Positions 11,017-23,274 of a stretch of 64,000 nucleotides of DNA are shown piece after piece. The first letter of the stretch is position 1. Every line of letters starts with the position of its first letter. A model generated the notes under the pieces. It saw nothing but the letters and a program-made list of their open reading frames with translations. It was not told the DNA's origin and ran no database searches. The DNA is from Saururus chinensis (taxonomy: Eukaryota > Streptophyta > Magnoliopsida > Piperales > Saururaceae), in assembly GCA_035235625.1 (NCBI GenBank), contig CP141143.1, forward strand, positions 912,501-976,500, written 5' to 3'. The translations under genes were made by a program, and so were the position numbers.

Positions 11017-12640
11017 GCCCCATTCTTTGATTTATCCAGAAGATTACACTCCCATCTCATTCCCAACGATGATTGGCAGAATAGATTCATCAGTACCACA
11101 CTTTTTAATTATCATTAACAAGCTACTATCCTTGCACACCATAAAAAATTGCGTGCGACACTTGGTTTCTCATCGGCTTCAACTTCATTTTTATATTGGA
11201 ACTTCATTTATTTTGATTAGAAGCAGTACACAAAACAGACAGCCGCTAAAACGGCTACTCCCTCAGAGCCTAGCGTCCTTTACTACTAGCGTAAGGAACG
11301 TCTCCGAGCCATACGAATTAATATTTCTCGGACAGTTTTTTACGTTGAGCTTACGGTGAATAACTATAATGTAAAACTCTTCCCACTTCCCCACATCGTA
11401 TGCCTCACCAGGAATTAAGCTGACGAGCCAAACTATCGGCCGTGCCCTTGAAATTAAGCTCTCTTCACCTGTACAGAGGAAATACCATCAAACTTCGTAG
11501 CCTCTACTTAATGAAGACTCATTAATAGGATGTCACTCGGATGGGTAAAATTTGACACAATCAACCTTAATAGGTTGGGTTTAGGTTTTTTAAATTTAAT
11601 TAAAATGACTATTTAAGTCGAATTTAAGTTTTTCATTTTCTTAAATAGTATCGGGTTTGGGTTTAGTAGACCCAAATATGGTTATAAATATAATTTTTTT
11701 ATATTTATTTTATATTTTGATAAAATCTAACCTGATCCAACCTTAATAGGTCAGGTTTGGATTTTCAAATTTAATGGGTCGGATTCAAAATTACTATTTC
11801 TTAAATGGTATCAAATTTAGGTTTAGTAAAACCCAACCCGATGACATCTCTACCTACTTATGTAGGACTTGTTGTAAACTACTTACTATATTTTCGTTTG
11901 TAAAATCCGAAATTAGATTATAGCAAAATCGATCAAGCTCAAGGTTGATTGTGTTTTAAGAGAGAATTTTGTCCTCCCTCTTTAAATTTCAGATCTACAC
12001 GACTCTATCTAAGGATGTAATAATTGTGGTAAAAAATGTAGATTGGAAAATACATAGGCAAAGTAAATCAAGGCTACTCATCTTGTGTTTCTCTCGAAGT
12101 TTATTATTCTCATTCATTACTACAATGGGTTTGGGCACAATCCCATCAACCCGCTAGGTCTCAGTTTTGTCTACATGATCTAACTATTCACTGGTGGCTT
12201 GGGTCCACCCTCATTCCCACTGCTCATTGTAGGCCTAGAGATGCCACTCAAGTTAAATATATGGTAAAACCTGACCCGATCCTAATGGCTTGGGTTTGGT
12301 TTTTCAAATTCCACCCGAATAGCTATTCAGGTCAGTTTTGGGTTTACCATTTATTAAATTGTATCGGATTCGGATTTGGCAAAACTCAACCCGAATAAAG
12401 TTATAAATATAAATTTTTCATATTTTTTTTTATATTTTAATAAAAACCCGACCTAATCCGACCCAAATAAGTTAGGTTTAAGTTTCCAAAGTTATTCGGG
12501 TTGGATTTAGGTTATCAAATTCAACTCGAATAACTATTCATGTTGAATTCGAGTTTATTATTTTTAAATAATATTAAGCTTGGATTTGACAAAATCTAAC
12601 CCGAACCCGACCCGATAGCATCCCGGCCTATGCTCCTACT
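11017..12640. repeat. Pirin 3' flank and two more 'acccg/gggtt' degenerate repeats
   Basis: After the pirin stop the DNA becomes AT-rich. Segments 11540-11850 and 12240-12620 repeat the pattern 'gggttgggtttaggttttt', 'aaatataaatttttcatat' and 'aacccgacccga', as does 7980-8720. The three blocks look like members of one dispersed, highly diverged family. No gene is seen; the 62-codon ORF near 11969 is not supported. Confidence 0.5.
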
Positions 12641-12899
12641 ATGGGTTGTGAGGATTTGCACAATGCCTAACTTCCCATATCTCTTCTCGCTTTGGGCCCA
12701 TGGCTCAAATTTGTGTTGGCCCTAAGCCATTGGGCTATTGTTATATTCCGCTGCCCATCCATGCTTGGCTGCCTTTACAACCGACTAGCCACTCTCCACC
12801 CTTCCATCTTCATGGGGTCTACTATCTATATCAGTGAGTTCCGATGTGCTACTCTGACGGCCATTCACTCAACTACGTGCTCCAGTTTATTTTAGGGCC

Positions 12900-14367
12900 T
12901 CTCCACTCTCTCATTAGAGTATTATTGGTGGGCTCATGTGATGCATTCTTTTAGGGTTCTTTCCTTTTGCCCATGCGCAAGATGTGGGGTCGATGTTGAG
13001 GGCCACCTGGAAGGCGAGGCACATGCAGAAATGTAGAAGAATGTTGTCCCAAGCTAGACTATGAATAACCACACGAATGGCCTCGTTTGAAATATTAGTT
13101 GTTTGTTATGCTTTGATTAGTGAGTTATTTGTCATTTAGTAAATAATTAGTTAGTCTTTTATTAATTATAATTTGTGGGTTTTTAGAAGTGATTAGTTGG
13201 CCCATTAGAGTTTATAAATTGTGTAAGGATCGTATTTTTTAAAAAAATAGAACCTAGTGTGGGTCTGAGTTACTTAGATATGGCCTCTTTATTTTGAAGG
13301 CACGAGGAGAGGGAGAGCTCCTCATCCTCCCCAAGCCCTAGCCGCACCAGGGAGGGAGAAGCTCTCCTCTCCTAGGCAGCGAACTCCTCTCTCCCCTTGC
13401 GTTTTCTCTCTCTCTCTCAGCCCACCACTCCCTCTTCTCTCTCTTCCCTCCCCTTTCTACTTGCACCCTAGCCTCCCCACCTATACTCTTCTCTTGCTCC
13501 GGTGGGTAGCACCACTTAAGGGTGTCTGACGGCCGGCGACAGTTGTGGGGGTGAAGACTTAACGACGAGAGGGCTGGGCCACAAGTTAGAGACGAAAAAG
13601 GTAAATTTTTTAGACTTGAGAGTCTCCTATCTCTTAGACTTGTATTTCCCTTCCTCCTAAATCGAACTCTCTCTTCACATCAGAGTGTCGGGCAAGTGAA
13701 ACGCCCAGAATAAATGGTTCCTTCTTATGCTTTAGTTTATTTAATCCCATGTTTTTTCTAACCACTAATTAGAAGTTTGGTTTGATTTTGAGTGTTAAGA
13801 TTTAGAGGAGAATAGTAGTTTTTGGACGTAGGCATTGGGGTAGGCTAAGATGAGGACCCTCACATATAACATTGCTTGTGTTTTATAGCATGAATCGTTA
13901 TGTATGCCTTTTTCTGATATATGCATGTGAAGTAAATTTGAGTATGTATGTTCTGAGAAAAAAATTTATTTATTACGTACTCCATATAGAACTATCTTAT
14001 TTTATTTTTTGCCAATCTGTCTAATATATATCTTGTACACCATCTCCTAATTTATGTTTTGATGTAAACATTAGGAAATTTGATCCAAGTAATATCTAAA
14101 TGACTGATTTTGGTTATGCTGAGAGTATGCTCTAAGCATAGAAATTTATTTTGATATCAATGATCTTATGAGCCTGATATGTGTTAATAGTAAAATATGT
14201 TGTGACTTATATAAGGTTTAATCTGTTCATCTATGTTCCTGCTGCTAAGAAAAAAATACAGATGGCCTCATGTTTTGCTAGGGTGATTATTTGTATGAGG
14301 TTGTAGAATGATGTATAACAAGTATTTAATTATTATTAGTTGCGAATTAAGTGTGGAACATTACAGG

Positions 14368-14444
<77 letters not shown>

Positions 14445-14802
14445 AGAAATGTCTGTCCCACCAGACATATTTTTTCGCACAGGTTTATTTGTTGATTTGG
14501 ATGCATAGGGACATTAAGAAATGAAAGAGTTTTCATTCACATGGGTGATCAGGGAATTAAGAGTAGTTTGATTATTTTTCTTATGAGATTAAGTATTTAA
14601 ATTGTAATTGCAGATGAACACCTTTAGGTGAAACTCAATTTATTTTGATTCAATAAAAGTTTAGTAGGAAGGCTAATCAGGCTTTAATTTCAATTCTTTA
14701 TCTCTTGTAAAAAAATTTATTGTTCTTATCACAGCTTGAGTTTAGGTGCACTCCAATGGTATTGATGGTATTTGGACTATACTCAAAGCTCGGGTCGTGA
14801 CA
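12900..14802 (+). mobile_element. Probable LTR fragment ending in GGGTCGTGACA
   Basis: The right border GGGTCGTGACA (14792-14802) is typical of the 3' end of many plant Ty3-type LTRs, and an identical end occurs at 56021-56031. Within it are a TATA-like TTATAAATTG near 13211, a C/T-rich leader (13310-13500) and a possible donor site 'aaaaggtaaat' near 13597, as in an LTR promoter and leader. The left end and target duplication were not found, and no internal coding region adjoins. A non-LTR origin is possible. Confidence 0.35.
14369..14440. repeat. (TA)n microsatellite
   Basis: About 72 bp of uninterrupted TA dinucleotides. Confidence 0.97.
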
Positions 14803-15554
14803 CTTAACCCCATAAAGCAATAATAATTAGGATGTAAAGTCTCTCGCCATCTCTTTCAGTCTATAAATTGCCGTAGATATATATTGTTTGTGTATATTTG
14901 AATTGGGCTAGCTGAAATAGGGGGTGACAAACTCCTTATCCTAATAATTATTCTTTTTTAGTCTCATTTCCTCCCATATAGTCCACTTTTATCCCCTCCT
15001 TTACCTTCTTTTGTCCCACTTTTTTTACCAATTATTATGGTGTATACCCCAAAATAAGTTAATTAGTCTTATAATCAAAGTGAATTATATTGTTGTTATA
15101 TGTTATCTCATTTGAGTAAAACCCTAATAAAATTTTCACAAAACAAGTTTCTCTCTCTTTCTCTTTACACCTTTGCATAATCATCATTTATATGTACCAA
15201 GCCTAAATGTCCTTTTAAGTATGGAAACTGATATTCCACTTTCTTTGCACATGACAATATAAAATTTTATTTTTTTAAATTCAATTAAAGGTAGAGTAGA
15301 CTTTTAATATAGAGAAAATAAAGTACAAAAATATTATTTTTCTTTTCAGTATCAAGCTGGAATAACCCACCTCTAATTAATTTTAAATAAAAGAAAAAAT
15401 ACATGCACTTGTCTTTCTAATACAAGATGAATACCTTGTTTTTTGCATCATAAAAAGCACTTAACATGATTTTACCAACAACTTGAACAAAAATCACATC
15501 TATAAGAAGAGAATTAAATTAACATAATTAAATTGAATTTTGTAGAATGTATAA

Positions 15555-15742
15555 TACTCTCTCCATCTTAAATTAATGGCTTCATTTAACAAAAAAATTA
15601 TTTCATATTACTACTTTAATTTTATTTAATTTAAATAATTAAAAAATATTATAAGCTTATATATTTATTTGTAAGTTTTCATATTCAATAAAAAATATTA
15701 TTATTTTAAATATATAATTATTAATATAAGATGATGGAATAT
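15555..15742. mobile_element. Stowaway-type MITE
   Basis: It begins TACTCTCTCCATCTTAAATT and ends with the inverted counterpart 'ttaatataagatgatgga'. The 'ctccctccgtcc'-like terminus next to TA is the Stowaway (Tc1/mariner) signature. The interior is AT-rich without coding capacity. Relatives lie at 28642, 37250 and 59563. Confidence 0.6.
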
Positions 15743-16160
15743 AAAACAGATAAATAAACTTTAAAATACCCTACACTGATCAATTCAGTCCAACCTCAGT
15801 AAAAAAGAAAAAGGGATGCAAAGATTTTAAGAAGATTTTATGAAGTTAATAAGAAAATATAATTATATTATTTTAAAAAAAATATTTAAATAATAATTTT
15901 AAAAAAATATTTACCAAATTAATTCATTTTAAAAATATATTTCTTAAAATGGTATTATTTTTTTGTCATGCAGGTGCCAGTGAAGCCACTGGTGCTTGCA
16001 TAATTTTTTTTTAAATTTTATATAATTTTATTATTTTTAAAAATAAAATTATAAAATTAATTTTATTATTTTAAAAGAAGAAATTGGGAAAAAAATTATG
16101 CTAATTTCATTCTTCGCGCATATCATTGCTCCGACGACCGTATCAGCAAGCCAAGTCATT
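15743..16160. other. AT-rich spacer upstream of the pectinesterase pseudogene
   Basis: No gene is seen. AT-rich blocks surround a short GC-richer island 'gcaggtgccagtgaagccac' near 15970. The arrangement recalls the ends of the foldback element at 129-1248 and the AT block at 23690-23960, so it may be a decayed relative. Confidence 0.35.
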
Positions 16161-16170
16161 GAACCGATCC

Positions 16171-16180
16171 TATAAAAATA
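16171..16180 (+). promoter_or_regulatory. TATA box of the former pectinesterase gene
   Basis: TATAAAAATA lies 73 bp upstream of the ATG at 16244, in the normal position for a plant promoter. Confidence 0.55.
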
Positions 16181-16243
16181 TTTGTTGAATAAAAACCCAA
16201 AGCTCAACCCAAACATTCACTGGCAAAACTCACTATCCGCACC

Positions 16244-16800
16244 ATGTCTTCGCTCAAAGCCTATGGGAAGCTAGAAGAAATTGAGCAAGCAAGACTTGCA
16301 GCTTGCAAGAAAACGAGAAAGAGAATCCTCATCATTAGCCTGTCGTCCATCGTCCTCGTTGCAGTCATCGTCGCCGCCGTCGTTGGAACATCCAACGAAA
16401 AAACAAAATCCACCGGTGACTTCGGGCCCTCGTCCTTGTCCAACTCGATCAAAGCCATCTGTGATGTCACCCGGTACCCAGACTCCTGCTACATCAGCCT
16501 CTCACACACTGCCAACTCCAATCGCTTGGACCCGCATGAGCTCTTCCATTTGTCCCTCCAAATCGCCATGGATGTCATTTCCAAAGCTTCCCAACTCATT
16601 ACGAACCTGGGAGGTGAGCTTCTTCTCGACAGGATGTCTCAGGCAGCCATGCGTGACTGGTAGAAGCTTCTTGACATGGTTGTTGACCACATCAACGGAT
16701 CGTTGTCCTCCACCCACATCACATTGCAGAAACAGTAGACTACCTGAAAACTTGGTTATCATGGCTCCCACTATATTTACAATCTAGCAAGAAGGATGAT
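16244..16800 (+). pseudogene. Pectinesterase/pectinesterase-inhibitor, truncated pseudogene
   Basis: The open part (139 aa, 16244-16663) has a cytosolic N-terminus, a membrane anchor (IIVL-rich, about residues 29-48) and most of the PMEI domain: AICDVTRYPDSCYISL, ELFHLSLQIAMDVISKASQL. The conserved 'RDC' of the last helices is RDW followed by a stop. Beyond it homology goes on (KLLDMVVDHINGSLSS in the same frame, then DYLKTWLS in another), so there is at least one stop and one frameshift. The catalytic pectinesterase domain (GSGxF, QAVAL, QDTLY) is absent. In intact proteins the PMEI pro-region is removed and the enzyme de-esterifies cell-wall pectin. A Ty3-type element begins about 90 bp further on. 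A truncated inhibitor-only peptide could in principle still be made. Confidence 0.85.
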
Positions 16801-16883
16801 CAACGACAAGCACCTAAATATAAACCTTCCAGCACCTAAATATAACCCTTGCATTGAGAATCCAGTATGATATAGAGGACATA

Positions 16884-16888
16884 TATAT
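16884..16888. repeat. Target site duplication, left copy (TATAT)
   Basis: TATAT directly precedes the 5' LTR and is repeated at 22821-22825 after the 3' LTR. A 5-bp duplication is normal for LTR elements. The site is within an AT-rich run, so the exact register is slightly uncertain. Confidence 0.75.
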
Positions 16889-17605
16889 TGATGCAGGCAA
16901 GATATCAAGAACTGAAATAGCAGGGAGTCTAAGAGGCATTTCATCAAATGGATTGGTGTTAAACATAACTTCAAGGACAAATCTGTCTTTCACTAACAGA
17001 GATTTAATCGTAGCCATTGTTTGAATCTGTCTGACGGTTTCTTTAATCAGGGTAAAAACGTCCATTACTAATTTGAGGGCTAATCAGGACTGTTGATATA
17101 AATGGACGGATAGAGATGCAGGGCAAACTGGACATTGTACTTTACATTCAGACAGTTAAATTGGTTAGTCATCTTCAACCTTCAGCTGTTTTTACAGAAT
17201 TCCAGAATCTTCGAATAGTAATCCAACTAGTGTCCACGTCAGAGAGCTAAGGGTATAAAAACATTACGAATGTATTAGAGTGGGGACTTTTGGTTGATTT
17301 TTCGAAAGAGTTTCAGTTTTGAAGAGTTGTTAGCTCTGTTTGAAGTTCTCTGCGTAGAACTGGAAGAACATTTGCTGCTGTTATGTTGAATCTCAAGGTT
17401 TGAGTTTAAATCCTCGATATTCATGTATTGTTGTTTTTTTGTAATTGGATTTGAAGATAGTAAAGAGTTTACTCCCGATTTCGCTGATTCTCATGAGATC
17501 CAAAGTTTACGGATCTGATCTGTTAGCTATTTCGAGCTTGATTATTGATTGTTCAGAATATTAATTTGCTGACTGGAATTGACTTAGGGTTTAGGGTGTC
17601 AATTT
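16889..17605 (+). repeat. 5' LTR of the Ty3-type element
   Basis: It starts TGATGCAGGC and ends GGGTGTCA just before the primer-binding site. A TATA-like GGGTATAAAAAC near 17248 fits the LTR promoter. Confidence 0.8.
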
Positions 17606-20600
17606 GGTATCAAAGCTCTGTCGTTTGATTCCGATGTCGAACCTAGATCAATCTGAAAATAATGCTGATCAACCGACAAAGATGTAGTTGCTACAACAGA
17701 TTTTATTGCAAATGCAGGAAGTTACAGTATAGCTACAAGCTCTAAGAATGGGAAATTTTGGAGTATATCTGAATCAGTCAAATGCTAGACCTAATCAAGC
17801 CAGACCGAATTGTTTCATAAATAAACATCAAGGTCGAGGGTTTCAAAGTGATGGAAGCGGTTCTAGTGAGGAAGATGAACTTCGTCCGACAGGAAATATG
17901 CCAGGTATTCATTCTAATTCAGGATATTTTAAACCAAAGTTAGAATTACCGATTTTCTCTGGTCAATTGGATATAGATGAATTTTTGGATTGGTTAATTG
18001 AAGTAGAAAATTACTTTTCATGCATGGATGTACCAGAGGAAATTAAGGTAAAATTTATTACCTGTAAATTGAAAAAAGGGGCTGCTGCTTGGTGGTCACA
18101 GTTGCAAAGTAATCGTTTAGCTTTGGGAAAACATCCAATTATGTCATGGGTAAGAATGAAGAAGCTGATGAGAGATGTATATCTTCCTAGTGACTATGAA
18201 CAAATATTATTTCAGCAACTCCAACACTGTCAACAGGGTAATAGAACAGTATCTGAATATACAGCTGAATTCTAGAAATTAATGGTGCGAAATTGTTTGA
18301 ATGAGTCAGAAAATCAAAAGATTTCCAGGTATTTGGATGGGTTGACTCATGAACTTCAGGAAAAACTAGTTGTAAAGCCAATTCTTCCTTTAAATGAAGC
18401 CTTCCAGCTTGCTATTAGAAATGAGTCTTTACTGTTTAAATCAGTAAACAGGATGACTGTTGCTAGAAAGTTTTACCCGGGAGAAAGTTCTCAGTCAAGT
18501 GTTTTAAGACATAAAACTAACTATCATCAACCTGTTTCAGATAGAATACCAGTTTACAGGAAGATACTGTCAAAACTGATGGAAAAGTTACTTTCTCGAC
18601 TGATCCTAATAAGCCATACTCTAAACCAGGTCCTGATAAATGCTGGAAATGTCAAAAGCCTGGTCACTTTTTCATCAATGTTCGTTAAGGAAGGTGGACA
18701 ATCATAATGCTACAAAATTAGCAGCATGTAATCAAATTATTCAAGAAGAGGGAGAAAGTTTTAATGAAGATAGTGTACCTACTGAGGAAGTATATGGGAA
18801 TGACAATGATCAACTTGAGGAAGAACATTTTGTAATGGTAATTAGGAAATTGCTTTGTACCACTAAATGAAGTGATTCTTCTCAAAGACATTCAATATTC
18901 TCTACTACAGGTACAGTTAAAGGGAAAATTTGCAAAATTGTGATCGATGGTGGGTGTATAGAAAATATGATCTAAAGCAGCATTAGAAGAATTGAATCTG
19001 TCGGTTCAAAAACACCCATGTCCTTATTCTATTGGTTGGATCAAGAATGTGGGAGAAATCAGGATTACAGAACAATGTTTGGTACCATTGTCTATTGGGA
19101 AAAATTATAAAGATGAAATACTGTGTGATGTTATTGACATGTCACTTTGTCATTTACTGTTGGGAAGACCTTGGCAGTTCGATAATCATGTCATTCATGA
19201 TGGGCAGCAAAGCACTTACAAGCTGAATCATAAAGGAATTATGATAACATTCTGGCCTCAACATCCAAGACAGCTAACTGTTAAAACACAGAAACCTGTT
19301 AACAAGTCCATTATTACTAGTAATACAAATTGTTCAAAACTAAGGAGTAGAAGTCAATATTGCTAGTGAACAATTTACCAGTTAACATGTTCAGTTCTCA
19401 TCTTTTCTTAGTGTTGTTGTGCAAAGATGAGGAACATACAGTGCAACATGTGATTCACACTTTGCCTGCTGAGGTACAGGAATTACTAAAACAGTTTAAA
19501 TCTATAGCCAATGATGATATACCATTGTCTCTTCCACCACTGCGTGATATACAACATCAAGTTGATTTAATCCCTGGATCCAGCTTGCCTCGCCTACCTC
19601 ATTATCGAATGAGCCTAGCAGAGCATAGTGAATTGCAAAAATAAATTTAGGACTTACTGGACAGAGGTTTAATTAGAGAAAGCATGAGTCCAATTGTTGT
19701 ACCAACTTTATTAGTCCCTAAAAAGGATGGGAGCTGGCGAATGTGTGTTGACAGCAGGTCCATCAACAAGATTACAATAAGGTATAGTTTTCCTATACCT
19801 CGATTAGATGATATGTTAGATATGTTGGCTGGTTCTCAAGTTTTTTCAAAAATTGATCTAAAAAGTGGTTATCACTAGATTAGGATGAGACCAGGGGATG
19901 AATGGAAAACGGCATTCAAGACTAGAGAGGGATTGTACGAATGGCTTGTCATACCATTTGGATTGTCAAATGCCCCATCAACTTTTATGAGATTGATGAC
20001 TCAAGTCCTTAAGCCATTTCTGGGAAAGTTTGTATGTGTTTATTTTGATGATATTCTCATCTTTAGTTTCAATAGACTACAACATTTGGGTCATCTCAAA
20101 TCAATGTTAGAAGTGTTAGAGCAAAACAGTCTATATATCAACCTCAAGAAATGTTCTTTCCTTGCTAACCGACTGTTATTTTTAGGATATGTGGTTAGTG
20201 CCGAGGGTATACAAGTTGATCAAGAGAAAATAACAGCTATTAAAGACTGGCCTATACCTAAGAATGTCAGTGAATTAAGGAACTTCCATGGTTTAGCCAC
20301 TTTCTGCAAAAGATTTATCAGTGGATTTAGTACAATCACAGGTCCTCTTACTGACTGTTTAAAAAAAAATAGATTTGGTAGGAATGACAGTACACAACAG
20401 AGATTTGACCTGCTTAAGTCAAGACTTATTTCTACTCCAATCTTGGCTATGCCATATTTCACCAAAATCTTTGAAGTTGAGTGTGATGCTTCTTCATTGG
20501 GTATGGGAGCTATCTTGTCACAAGGAGGAAAACCAGTTGCCTTTTACAGTGCTAAATTGAATGAAAGCAAGAGGAAATGGTCAGCTTATAAACTTGAGTT

Positions 20601-22133
20601 ATATGCTTTAGTTCAGACACTTAAGCATTGGCGGCATTATTTGGTTTTCAAGGAATTTATACTTCATACAGACCATGATGCTTTGAAATATCTTCATGGG
20701 CAGACAAAGTTAGATAGACTTCATGCTCGATGGATCACTGATCTTCAATATTTTACTTTCACTATTAAACACAAGGCTGGGGTTTTAAACAAAGCTGCAG
20801 ATGCCCTAAGTAGACAATACAGTTTACTTATGGTTTTGACCAACAAAATTTTTGGGTTTGAATGTTTACCATCACAGTATCCACAAGATTCATATTTTAG
20901 CAAGTTTTGGGAAATCTACCAACACCAGTCCAAACCCTATCTTGGTTTCCATATATTGGATAATTTCCTTTATAAAGAAAACAAGCTCTGTATTCCAGCA
21001 GGATCTATGCGATTACAATTAATCCAAGAAGTACATGCAGGAGGTTTGGGGGGTCATTTTGGTAGAGACAAGACTATACAAGCTCTCTGTTCTAGATATT
21101 TTTGGTCACATATTAAAAGAGATGTTGAGCAGTATCTTCACAAGTGTTCACTCTATTTGTTAAACAAAGGAGGAACCACAAATGCAGGTTTATATTAGCC
21201 TTTACCAGTTCCTACACAGCCTTGGACTGATCTCAACATGGATTTCATTTTAGGTTTGCCTCGCACTCAGAAGGGAAATGATTCGATTTATGTTGTGGTG
21301 GACAGATTTTTGAAGATGTCTCATTTTATCCCTTGTAAAAGATCTACTGATGTTGTTCACGTCGCTATGTTATTTTACAGAGAAATTGTTAGGCTGCATG
21401 GTGTACCGACTTCTATTAATCTTATCGAGACAGCAGATTTCTGAGTTTATTTTGGCAAACATTGTGGAATCGATTGGGAACTAAACTTCAGTTTAACAGT
21501 ACTTGTCATCCTCAAATTGATGGACAAACTAAAGTGACTAATCACACTTTAGGCACTCTTATGAGATGTTTATGTGGACAATCTCCAAAACAGTGGGATG
21601 TTATTATTCCTCAAGTTGAATTCACTTATAATGCAGCTACCCACAGAGCCACTGGTCACACTCCCTTTGAAGTTTTATATGGTCGAAATCCTCACCATGT
21701 CATTGATCTAGTTCACTTACCAAGACAGCCATGAGAGCATTCAAAAGCTATTTCCACTCTTGAAATGATGCAAAGCATTCACCAGACAATTCATGAAAAA
21801 TTACAGCATACAAATCTCAAGTATAAAGAGCAAGCTGATAAACATCGATGTTATGTTACGTTAGATGAAGGTGATCTTGTTATGGTACATCTTAGCAAAG
21901 GCAGAATTCCCGTTCATTCTGCTCATAAGCTCCAACAGAGGAAATTTGGTCCTTGTCGCATTCTTCGCAAGCTTGGTGACAATGCTTTTGTAGTGGACTG
22001 TAGTGGACATTCCTTCTGATTTTGCTATTTCATCAACTTTCAATATTAAAGATCTAACTCCTTCTCAGGGCAAGTTGGATACATCTCTTTCTACTTGAAG
22101 CTCGAGGTCGAGCTTCGCTAAGTTGGTGAGCTT

Positions 22134-22820
22134 TGATGCAGGCAAGATATCAAGAACTGAAACAGCCAGGAGTCTCAGAGGCATTTCATCAAATGGATTG
22201 GTGTTAAACATAACTTCAAGGATAAATTAGTCTTTTACTAACAGAGATTTAATCGTAGCCGTTGTCTGAATTTGACAATTTCTTTAATCAGGGTAAAAAT
22301 GTCCATTACTAATTTGAGGGCTAATCAGGACTGTTGATATAAATCGACGGATAGAGATGCAGGGCAAACTGGACATTGTACTTTACATTCAGACAGTTAA
22401 ATTGGTTGGTTGTCTTGGTTGTCTTCAACCTTCAGCTGTTTTTACATAATTCCAGAATCTTCGAACAGTAATCCAACTAGTGTCCACGTCAGAGAGCTGA
22501 GGGTATAAAAACATTACGAATGTATTAGAGTGGGGACTTTTGGTTGATTTTTCGAAAGAGTTTCAGTTTTGAAAAGTTGTTAGCTCTGTTTGAAGTTCTC
22601 TGCGTAGAACTGGAAGAACAGTTGCTGCTGTTCTGTTGAATCTCGAGGTTTGAGTTTAAATCCTCGATATTCATGTATTGTTGTTTTTTTATAATTAGAT
22701 TTGAAGATAATAAAGAGTTTACTCCCAATATCGCTGATTCTCATGAGATCCGAAGTTTACGGATCTGATCTATTAGCTGTTTCGAGCTTGATTACTGATT
22801 GTTCAGAATCGACTCTGTCA
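22134..22820 (+). repeat. 3' LTR of the Ty3-type element
   Basis: It starts TGATGCAGGC like the 5' LTR and ends CTGTCA next to the right target duplication. It is slightly shorter than its partner but aligns along nearly its whole length. Confidence 0.8.
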
Positions 22821-22825
22821 TATAT
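22821..22825. repeat. Target site duplication, right copy (TATAT)
   Basis: It directly follows the 3' LTR and matches 16884-16888. Confidence 0.75.
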
Positions 22826-23274
22826 CCAGCCGAAGATACTTTTTGAAATCACGCAATATATAAATCAGTCGTCCCCAGAAGTCCAGTGCCTCACCCACGA
22901 GATTTCCCAGCTTGAGCGCCGAATCGCTGTCTCGCGCTCTTCTATGCTCGGGCCTGCGCCAGGCTGGTGGACTCCCCATGCATACTTACTTGATGATTAA
23001 TTCCTCCATGCATGCAGTTGAAAACAAATGGAAGCAAGCTGTTACCATTCAATCCCAGGGCAGTGCCATTGGTGGCACATGCCTGTGGCTCCGTTGGAAC
23101 GACAGGTTCTTATGAACATGAAACAGTTCAACCTCAGCAGCTGGGAGTTCCTCTACCCTAGCAGTAGCTAGTAGAGTTCCATGCGGGCCCCGATCGCCTT
23201 TGTGCTATCGGAGTGGTCACTCGTTCAGAGTGAGACCGGGAGGTCTGGGACACCTCACCAATCAAAATCCTACG
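22826..23274 (+). other. Flanking host DNA after the Ty3-type element
   Basis: Higher GC than the neighbouring intergenic DNA. An open stretch (to about 23000) reads SPEVQCLTHEISQLERRIA and then WWTPHAYLLDD before a stop; a second open stretch leads into the PAM2-like ORF. No family was recognised. It may be remains of exons or 5' leader belonging with 23275-23571, or former flank of the pectinesterase locus. Confidence 0.3.

Larger units (their letters stand above)
16889..22820 (+). mobile_element. Ty3/gypsy LTR retrotransposon, broken but structurally full-length
   Basis: A 5.9-kb element bounded by direct LTRs (16889-17605 and 22134-22820) and a TATAT target duplication. A primer-binding site resembling the initiator-Met tRNA type (TGGTATCAAAGC) lies just after the 5' LTR. 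Parts in order: gag-like (about 17640-18710), protease-like (18900-19370), reverse transcriptase (about 19560-20230), RNase H (20460-20810), integrase (about 20950-21720) and an integrase tail (21780-22020). The order RT, RNase H, integrase places it in Ty3/gypsy (Metaviridae). It is a fossil: the coding region is interrupted several times (roughly half a dozen). The LTRs differ by around 5% by eye, which suggests a few million years. It sits directly downstream of the pectinesterase pseudogene. Confidence 0.92.
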
